In this document: positions 58,525 through 64,000 of the stretch, piece by piece | How positions within the stretch are numbered: position 1 is the stretch's first letter | Layout: every line of letters begins with the position of its first letter | Translations under genes and position numbers: made by a program | From: Algiphilus sp022763315 | GTDB taxonomy: Bacteria; Pseudomonadota; Gammaproteobacteria; Nevskiales; Nevskiaceae | Assembly: GCF_965249985.1 (NCBI RefSeq) | Contig: NZ_OZ252280.1 | Direction: 5' to 3' (one strand) | Length of the DNA: 64,000 bases | The notes under the pieces: generated by a model | Told to the model about the DNA's origin: nothing | The model's database searches: none | Seen by the model: only the letters and a program-made list of their open reading frames with translations

Positions 58525-60221
58525 GGCTGCTCGGCCATCAGTGGCAGGATGTGATCGGCAACCGCTTCCAGATCGGGGTCATGACTGGCGACCACCAGAC
58601 TGCGCCCGTCCTCGCGCAGCGCGCGCAGCGCCCGGATCACGCCAGCCGCAGCATCGCGGTCCAACCCATTGGTGGGCTCATCAGCCAGGGTCAGCGGCGC
58701 CTGGGTCAGCCAGGCGCGTGCCACCGCCACGCGCTTCGCCTGTCCGCCCGATAGCCCGATGCCGCCTTCGCCAATGCGGGTGTCGAGGCCATCGGGCAGG
58801 GCGGCCGCGAAATCCAGCACGCCGCAGCGTCGGGCAGCTTCTTCAATCGCGGCGCGGGAGGCCTCGGCGCGGCCTAGGCCAATGTTGTGGGCGATACTGC
58901 CGCGCGCCAGGAAGGGGCGCTGTCCGAGCCAGGCCACGCTTCCCGGTCGCCCTGGCGTACCACCCGCCACTTCGATGTGGCCGGTATCGGGAGCAAGATG
59001 GCCGGCCAGCAGATGCAGGATGCTGGTTTTGCCGCAGCCGCTGGGGCCCCAGAGCAGCAGACACTGTCCGCGCGGGAGCTCGAAGGAGATCTCGTGCAGG
59101 ACACGACCATACGTCCGGCGGAGTGACACTGCCTGGAGAGCGGCCGCCGCGCCGGGGTCGACCGCACGCGCGCCCTCGCTTTGCCGTGCCGGCATGGCAG
59201 GGAGCGCGAACAGCGGTGCGAGCTGTTCGGCGGCGCCCAGCGCCGCGGCGCGGTCGTGGTAGTGCGTGGCAAGTTGGCGCAGCGGCGCGAAAAACTCCGG
59301 GGCCAGCAGCAGTACGCAGAGGCCGCTGTACAAGCTAAGCGCTCCTGCCGGCCCGATGTCGAGATAGCCGAGCAGGCCCATGCCGACGTAAATGGCCACC
59401 GCGGCGACTGCCACCGAGGCGAAAAATTCCAGGACGGCCGACGACAGGAAGGCCACGCGCAGTACCTGCATGCTGTCCTTGCGCAGGGCATCCGAAAAGT
59501 GGCGCACTTGCTGTGTCGCCTGGCCCTCGGCATTGAACAGACGAAGCGTGAGCAGGCCGCGAATGCGATCCCCAAAGACGCCCGCTGCGCGCGCCCGCTG
59601 CTTCTCGAAGCGGGCGGATAGCCGTTCGGCCCCCCAGCCGACCAGCGCCATGAACAACGGAATCAATGGAGCGGAAGCGAATAGCAGCAGCGCCACCAGC
59701 CAGTCGTGTATCGCGGCCGTGATGCCGATGAGCAGGGGCACCCCCACGGCCAGCACACGCTGTGGCCGGTAGTGGGCGATATAGGGGCCAATGGCGTCGA
59801 CGGCGTGCACGGCCCGACTCGCCAGGTCGGCCTGATGCCATTGCGCGATGCGGGCGGGGCCGGCGGCGTGCAGGTGCGCCAATAGGGCGCTGCGGATCTG
59901 TCCGATGCGCTGCTGACTGACGCGCCCTGCTGCGCGCTGCTGAAGATACTGCAGCAGCCCGCGCAGCACCATGAGCGCCGCAACGGCGGCAATCGTCGGC
60001 GCGGTCTGCATCACGCTCAGATCGAGCGCGACCACGCTGTGCACGATCCAGGCAATGCCCATCGCCTGACCGATAACGCACAGACCCACGCCGAAGCCAG
60101 CGGCTACGGCCAGCGTCATGCCAGCCGAGCGCCCTCCTGCGTGAAGGGCCAGCCACTGCGCCGCATGGGTCGGGGCTGCCGCCTTGCCGCCGGCAGCCCC
60201 AGTGTCCTCAGTGATAGCCAC
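58521..60221 (-). CDS. cydD: Thiol reductant ABC exporter subunit CydD
   Basis: The 566-residue partner of CydC has a six-helix membrane domain and an ATPase with Walker A GPSGCGKTS, signature LSGGQAKRVAVARAW and Walker B TLADEPTNGLD. GTG 60221 overlaps the cydB 3' end by 14 bp and lies just after GAGGG, so it is coupled to cydB. The order cydA-cydB-cydD-cydC makes a single minus-strand operon of oxidase and its assembly transporter. Confidence 0.94.
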   Translation of the reverse strand: MAITEDTGAAGGKAAAPTHAAQWLALHAGGRSAGMTLAVAAGFGVGLCVIGQAMGIAWIVHSVVALDLSVMQTAPTIAAVAALMVLRGLLQYLQQRAAGRVSQQRIGQIRSALLAHLHAAGPARIAQWHQADLASRAVHAVDAIGPYIAHYRPQRVLAVGVPLLIGITAAIHDWLVALLLFASAPLIPLFMALVGWGAERLSARFEKQRARAAGVFGDRIRGLLTLRLFNAEGQATQQVRHFSDALRKDSMQVLRVAFLSSAVLEFFASVAVAAVAIYVGMGLLGYLDIGPAGALSLYSGLCVLLLAPEFFAPLRQLATHYHDRAAALGAAEQLAPLFALPAMPARQSEGARAVDPGAAAALQAVSLRRTYGRVLHEISFELPRGQCLLLWGPSGCGKTSILHLLAGHLAPDTGHIEVAGGTPGRPGSVAWLGQRPFLARGSIAHNIGLGRAEASRAAIEEAARRCGVLDFAAALPDGLDTRIGEGGIGLSGGQAKRVAVARAWLTQAPLTLADEPTNGLDRDAAAGVIRALRALREDGRSLVVASHDPDLEAVADHILPLMAEQP

Positions 60222-61209
60222 CCTCTTCGGAGACCTTGCCGCGGAACACCCAGTAGTTCCAGGCGGTGTAGGCCAGCACGACCGGAATCAGGAACAGCAC
60301 ACCGATGAGCAGAAAGAGCTGTGAAGCCGGCGCGGAGGCGGCGTCCCAGAGCGTGTGATCGGGCGGCACGATGTAGGGCCACTTGCTGGCCAGCAGGCCG
60401 AGGTAGGTAAAGCCGAAGATACCCATGGTGGCGAGAAAGGGCATGTATTCGCGTCGCCGCTGCACGGCCACCCAGAGCCGCCACGCCAGGAACAGGGTGG
60501 CGATGGGCAGCAGCCAGATCAGACTGACGCTGTCGAACCAGCGCGAGCGCACATAGGTGTCGGTGAGCGGCGTCCAGACGCTGACAATGGCGAAGACCGC
60601 CATCAGCGCGAGCAGCAGCTTCGGGGTCAGGCGGTAGGCCCAATCCTGCAGTGCGCCTTCGGTCTTCATGATGGTCCAGGTGCTGCCGAGCAGCGCATAG
60701 CCGACCACGAGGCCAAGACCGGTGAGAACGGTGAAGGGCGTCAGCCAGTCCAGCGGCCCGCCGACGTAGGTCATGTTCTCAACCGCAAAGCCCTGGATAT
60801 AGGTGCCGACCACGGCGCCTTGGGCAAAGGCCGCCACGGTGGAGCCGATGGCGAAGGCGGCATTCCACCACTGCTTGCGCCGTGAGGACTTGAAACGAAA
60901 TTCGAAGGCGATGCCGCGGAAGATAAGGCCGGCGAGCATCAGGAAGACGCCGATGTACAGCGCCGGCAGAAATACCGAGTAGACCAGCGGGAAGGCACCC
61001 AGAAGGCCGGCGCCGCCCAGGATCAACCAGGTTTCGTTGCCGTCCCAGACCGGTGCGACGGAATTCATCATCTTGTCGCGGCTGTCTTCACCGGGTGCGA
61101 AGGGGAAGAGGATGCCGACACCAAGATCGAAACCATCCATCAGCACGTACATCATGATGCCGACCGCGATGATGACGGCCCAGACGAGGGTGAGATCAAT
61201 CAGTTCCAT
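60208..61209 (-). CDS. cydB: Cytochrome bd-type quinol oxidase subunit II (CydB/CioB)
   Basis: The 333-residue subunit has eight or nine membrane segments. Its N-terminal MYVLMDGFDLGVGILFPF and MNSVAPVWDGNETWLILGG match subunit II of cytochrome bd. The length (E. coli 379) is that of the CIO-type. ATG 61209 has GGAG 6 bp upstream. A 221-bp spacer with repeats separates it from cydA, an unusual interruption since most cydAB genes are nearly contiguous. Confidence 0.95.
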   Translation of the reverse strand: MELIDLTLVWAVIIAVGIMMYVLMDGFDLGVGILFPFAPGEDSRDKMMNSVAPVWDGNETWLILGGAGLLGAFPLVYSVFLPALYIGVFLMLAGLIFRGIAFEFRFKSSRRKQWWNAAFAIGSTVAAFAQGAVVGTYIQGFAVENMTYVGGPLDWLTPFTVLTGLGLVVGYALLGSTWTIMKTEGALQDWAYRLTPKLLLALMAVFAIVSVWTPLTDTYVRSRWFDSVSLIWLLPIATLFLAWRLWVAVQRRREYMPFLATMGIFGFTYLGLLASKWPYIVPPDHTLWDAASAPASQLFLLIGVLFLIPVVLAYTAWNYWVFRGKVSEEGGYH

Positions 61210-61215
61210 AAACAA

Positions 61216-61377
61216 CTCCGTCGCGAAGCGACACCAATGTCCCTCTCCCGGCACGGGAGAGGGGGGGACCGCCGGCCGAGCCGGCGGTGGGGTGGGGGCG
61301 GGCTGAAGCAGGCACCGCCTCGGGAAGGAACAAGAGCGCCAGGAAAGCGCCAAACGCTCCGTCGCGAAGCGACACCA
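61216..61377. repeat. Repeat block in the cydA-cydB spacer
   Basis: Two perfect 21-bp direct copies beginning CTCCGTCGCGAAGCGACACC occur at 61216-61236 and 61357-61377, each with an internal palindrome GTCGC-GAA-GCGAC. Between them lie two perfect hairpins: CCCTCTCCCG-gca-CGGGAGAGGG (61241-61263) and ACCGCCGGC-cga-GCCGGCGGT (61268-61288). The composition is like REP/BIME-type palindromic elements. It lies wholly in the intergenic region. Confidence 0.8.
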
Positions 61378-61430
61378 TGACCCCGCTCCTGATACCGAAG
61401 AAGGGAGGATGGTTGGTCAAGTTCACCGCC

Positions 61431-62852
61431 CTAGCCCCGCAACGGCGTGAAGTCGAGGTCGTCACCATCAAAGGGCGTGTCCGCGGCCGACAGCGGTCGC
61501 TTGGGCCGCTGACGTTCGGGGTGCTCCGGCGGTGCCTCGATATCGGTGAGACCGGCCGCGGTCAGCCGCGTCAGGTAATAGATGCCGACCACGAAGACCA
61601 CGGCATAGACCAGCATGAAGCCGATCAGCGAGAACAGCGCCATGCCACCGGTCAGCGAGGGCGTCAGGCCTTCCGCCTGCGTCATCACGCCGTAGATCAG
61701 CCAGGGCGCACGGCCCAGCTCGGTGGTGAACCAGCCGGCGGTCACGGCGATGAAGGGCAGCGGCACCATCAGCCGCAAGGCCTGCAGGAAGCCGCGGTGG
61801 TCATACAAGCGACCCATCATGCGCAGCACGAGTCCGGCGAAGGCCGCCACGATCATGAGAATGCCGATGCCAACCATGATGCGGAAGCTCCAGAACACGA
61901 GCGCGACGGGTGGGCGCTCTTCCTTGGGCACATCGGTGATGCCGGGTACGACGCCGTTGATGTCGTGCGTCAGGATCAGGCTGGCCATGCCCGGGAGGCC
62001 GATGGCCGCGCGATTGGTTTCGGCCTCCTGGTCGGGCAGGGCGAAGAGCAGCAACGGCACGTTGCTGCCGCGCTCCCAGTTGCCCTCCATGGCGGCCACT
62101 TTGACCGGCTGTTCCTCCAGCGTATTCAGGCCGTGGAAATCGCCCACGACCAGCTGTAGCGGGGCGATGATCAGCAGCAGCCACATCGACATGGACAGCG
62201 CCCGCTTGTTGGCCTCCACCGCGTGGTTGCGCACCAGGTGCCAGGCGCTGACGCCGGCCACCACGAAGCCACCGGTCAGGAAGGCGGCGAGCGCCATGTG
62301 TGCGAAGCGATAGGGGAAGGAGCTGTTGAAGATGGCTTCCGACCAGGAGGTGAGGTGCACAATGCCGTCGCGCATCTCGAATCCGCCCGGCGTCTGCATC
62401 CAGCTGTTGGCGGAAAGGATCCAGAAGGAGGAGATGAAGGTACCCAGCGACACCATGATGGCGGAGAAGAAATGCGCCGCCGGCGGCACCTTGTCGCGAC
62501 CGAAGAGCAGCACGCCGAGGAAGGTGGCCTCCATGAAGAAGGCGGTCACGACCTCATAGCTGAGCACCGGCCCCATGAAGTTGGCTGTGGCGTAGGAGAA
62601 GTTGCTCCAGTTGGTGCCGAACTGGAAGGCCATGACCAGGCCCGAGACCACGCCCAGCGCGAAGACCACGGCAAACACCTTGGTCCAGAACATGCTGAGC
62701 TGTTTCCAGACCGGGTTGCCCGTTTTCAGCAGCAGTCCTTCCAGCACTGCGATATAGGCCGCCAGACCGATGGTGAATACCGGAAAGATGGCGTGGAAGG
62801 ACACCACGAAGGCGAACTGGATGCGGGACAACAGCAGTGGGTCGAGTTCCAT
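61431..62852 (-). CDS. cydA: Cytochrome bd-type quinol oxidase subunit I, CIO-type (CydA/CioA)
   Basis: Subunit I carries the quinol site and hemes. The 473-residue protein has LLSRIQFAFVVSFHAIFPVF with a heme-ligand His, GPVLSYEVVTAFFMEATFLGVLLFG, GDFHGLNTLEEQPVKVAAMEG, and GWFTTELGRAPWLIYGVM. The Q-loop is short and contains the CIO signature-like DQEAETNRAAIGLPGMASLILTHDINGVVPGI, so it belongs to the cyanide-insensitive subgroup by eye. ATG 62852 has GAGGA upstream. An FNR/Anr-like box precedes it. Confidence 0.95.
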   Translation of the reverse strand: MELDPLLLSRIQFAFVVSFHAIFPVFTIGLAAYIAVLEGLLLKTGNPVWKQLSMFWTKVFAVVFALGVVSGLVMAFQFGTNWSNFSYATANFMGPVLSYEVVTAFFMEATFLGVLLFGRDKVPPAAHFFSAIMVSLGTFISSFWILSANSWMQTPGGFEMRDGIVHLTSWSEAIFNSSFPYRFAHMALAAFLTGGFVVAGVSAWHLVRNHAVEANKRALSMSMWLLLIIAPLQLVVGDFHGLNTLEEQPVKVAAMEGNWERGSNVPLLLFALPDQEAETNRAAIGLPGMASLILTHDINGVVPGITDVPKEERPPVALVFWSFRIMVGIGILMIVAAFAGLVLRMMGRLYDHRGFLQALRLMVPLPFIAVTAGWFTTELGRAPWLIYGVMTQAEGLTPSLTGGMALFSLIGFMLVYAVVFVVGIYYLTRLTAAGLTDIEAPPEHPERQRPKRPLSAADTPFDGDDLDFTPLRG

Positions 62853-62923
62853 AGTTTCCTCTTGCGTGCAGGACGTCAGGAAGGGCCTGCCCCGTCTCCT
62901 ATATGCGCACTAGTTATATCGTT

Positions 62924-62984
62924 ATTGTAATTGGACTTGGCGCGCTGCGAAAGCCGAGTCGAACGCGGACTTGATCTGCATCAC
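62924..62984 (-). promoter_or_regulatory. Candidate FNR/Anr-activated promoter of cydABDC
   Basis: TTGATCTGCATCAC at 62971-62984 matches the FNR/Anr consensus TTGATnnnnATCAA at 9 of 10 defined positions. On the minus strand, TACAAT (62929-62924) makes a -10; a start near 62917 places the box centre about 60 bp upstream, the class I activator spacing (-61.5). The -35 region TTTCGC is poor, as expected for activator dependence. The box lies 10 bp before the lipoprotein start on the other strand. Confidence 0.6.
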
Positions 62985-62993
62985 AATGCCGCG

Positions 62994-63383
62994 ATGAACC
63001 GACAAGTGCAGGGCATGGTGACCGCTTTGGTCAGCCTGTCAATTATGACAGTGACTGCGTGCAGCAATGACCCCGGAAAACCCGAAATCGTGGCGCAACT
63101 GCGTCTCGCCCAGCCCTTGCCGGTCGACGGCGAAGCCACCGTCCAGCTTCTGCCGCAGCGCGCCAGCGCGGGCTTGCCCGTGTTCAACGGAACGGCGCCG
63201 GTGGCGGCTGGGGCCACCGAGGTCACGGTCACGGTGGGCTACGAGCCCGCGGCGGAATCCGTGGCCTACCGCATCAGCGCGCGTATCGATGGCCCCGGCA
63301 TTCTGCTCCTGGGCCGGCAGGCGGTAGCGCCGGCGCTGGATGCCGACGGCGCCAGGGTGCGCCTCGCGCTGGACCCGCCCTGA
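62994..63383 (+). CDS. Small lipoprotein, YbaY-like
   Basis: The 129-residue product has a lipoprotein signal (MNRQVQGMVTALVSLSIMTVTAC, lipobox VTAC). The mature part, with IVAQLRLAQPLPVDGEATVQLLP and VAYRISARIDGPGILLLGRQAV, resembles the YbaY/pilotin-like lipoprotein family in spacing of its strands, so the assignment is tentative. ATG 62994 is internal to a longer frame from 62931, which would spoil the signal. It is divergent from cydA and precedes the thiC riboswitch on the same strand. Confidence 0.7.
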   Translation: MNRQVQGMVTALVSLSIMTVTACSNDPGKPEIVAQLRLAQPLPVDGEATVQLLPQRASAGLPVFNGTAPVAAGATEVTVTVGYEPAAESVAYRISARIDGPGILLLGRQAVAPALDADGARVRLALDPP

Positions 63384-63425
63384 AGGGCTTGCGCTCGGGG
63401 CCCGGCAAAGCGCTATCCTGCAACC

Positions 63426-63506
63426 CTAGCCGGGGGTGCCCAATCGACTTGGGCTGAGAGAGTCCCCTCGTACCTGAACCGGATCATGCCGGCGGAGGGA
63501 AGGCGA
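63426..63506 (+). promoter_or_regulatory. Thiamine pyrophosphate (TPP) riboswitch, thi-box
   Basis: The conserved blocks are present in order: GGGGGTGCCC, GGCTGAGAGAGTCCCC, TACCTGAACCGGATCATGCC and GGCGGAGGGA. This is the THI element that binds TPP and normally shuts off downstream thiamine genes, by hiding the ribosome-binding site in gammaproteobacteria. Here the 3' block GGAGGGA is itself Shine-Dalgarno-like and only 60-70 nt precede the thiC ATG. Confidence 0.95.
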
Positions 63507-63565
63507 TGCAGGTGCCGTGTGCGCGCTGCGTGCGTTCCGATGTCGGCAGGGAGAGCACAACGCGC

Positions 63566-64000
63566 ATGACCGCACCCGCCACATCCCTCATCGACGACGC
63601 CATCCGCCTACGCGACGAGATCACGCGTCCCTTTCCCGCCAGCCAGCGCGTCTATGTGGAAGGCACGCGCGGCCTGCGCGTGCCCATGCGCGAGATCGCC
63701 TGTTCGCCGACGCGCACCGAGAGCGGCCTGCAGACCAATGCGCCGATCCGGGTCTACGATACCTCCGGTGCGTATACCGATCCCGACTGTGAGATTGACC
63801 TGCGCGTCGGTCTTCCCGCGCTGCGTGCGGATTGGATTAGCGCGCGTGACGACAGCGTCCAGCTCGACGGCCCGACCTCGCTTTACGGCCGCATCCGGGC
63901 GGCGGAAAGTGACACCCAGCAGCTGCGGTTCGCGCACATCCGTGCCCCCCGTCGCGCCCGCGACGGCGCCAATGTTTCGCAGATGCACTACGCGCGGCGC
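63566..64000 (+). CDS. thiC: Phosphomethylpyrimidine synthase ThiC (3' end cut by window edge)
   Basis: ThiC is the radical-SAM enzyme that makes the thiamine pyrimidine from aminoimidazole ribotide. The 145 codons seen cover the ThiC-associated N-terminal domain: PFPASQRVYVEGTRGLRVPMREI, RVYDTSGAYTDPDCEIDLRVGLPALRADWI and YGRIRAAESDTQQLRFAHI. The catalytic cluster motif lies outside. ATG 63566 is in the family-like place; an in-frame ATG at 63506, at the riboswitch 3' edge, would add 20 residues. The preceding TPP riboswitch supports the assignment. Confidence 0.96.
   Translation, partial: MTAPATSLIDDAIRLRDEITRPFPASQRVYVEGTRGLRVPMREIACSPTRTESGLQTNAPIRVYDTSGAYTDPDCEIDLRVGLPALRADWISARDDSVQLDGPTSLYGRIRAAESDTQQLRFAHIRAPRRARDGANVSQMHYARR

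Overview
The window looks like the chromosome of a free-living, aerobic, high-GC gammaproteobacterium related to Xanthomonadales or Nevskiales. This is inferred from gene content and order: rpoN-hpf-ptsN-hprK-rapZ-EIIA(Man)-HPr-EI, accB-accC-prmA, fis-purH, proC-yggT-metX-metW, petABC-sspAB, yraN-lpoA-rsmI-rnpB and cydAB-cydDC. I see no transposase, integrase, phage gene, tRNA, CRISPR array or plasmid function. Coding density is very high and no gene-free stretch exceeds about 300 bp. Both edges cut genes: a TVP38-flavoprotein fusion on the left and thiC on the right.

Layout. 1-4.4 kb: a membrane-anchored MerA-type flavoprotein, a DUF547 protein, a small heat-shock protein with a plausible sigma-32 promoter, and a class II aldolase. 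4.4-11.1 kb: sigma-54, ribosome hibernation factor and a complete regulatory phosphotransferase chain (EI, HPr, HPr kinase, two EIIA outputs, RapZ) with no sugar permease. 11.1-19.4 kb (minus strand): LpxH-like phosphoesterase, DksA-like zinc finger, tandem glutaredoxin-fold protein, purH-fis, prmA-accC-accB-aroQ, and a thioredoxin-like protein with cutA. 19.4-29.7 kb: MATE exporter, two secreted hydrolase-like lipoproteins, ilvD, tatD, an HTTM-DCC membrane fusion and an unassigned Gly/Leu-repeat envelope protein.

29.9-36.6 kb is the least conventional part. A hydrolase is followed by a tight run: an outer-membrane-barrel-like protein, a TerB-like protein, a 1180-residue CHASE3-GAF hybrid kinase with three receiver domains, a 40-codon small ORF, and a receiver-GGDEF diguanylate cyclase. 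Spacings are 4 bp, a 4-bp overlap, 19 bp and a 4-bp overlap. I read it as a candidate envelope-sensing to cyclic-di-GMP module and as the best lead in the window.

36.5-51.6 kb: methionine and proline genes (minus strand), ilvA, a BtuF-like binding protein, the cytochrome bc1 operon behind a long GC-rich leader, sspAB, an FAD-linked oxidase, yraN, lpoA, rsmI and RNase P RNA. 51.7-64 kb: a degenerate Na/Pi-cotransporter-like protein, ArsC-like and DUF938 proteins, an OPT transporter, an acyltransferase, a cyanide-insensitive-type cytochrome bd operon with its CydDC exporter and an upstream FNR/Anr-like box, a small lipoprotein, and a TPP riboswitch ahead of thiC.

Limits: all assignments come from reading translated sequence and motifs by eye; no database search was run. 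Start codons were moved from the longest frame where a ribosome-binding site, signal peptide or family N-terminus argued for it.
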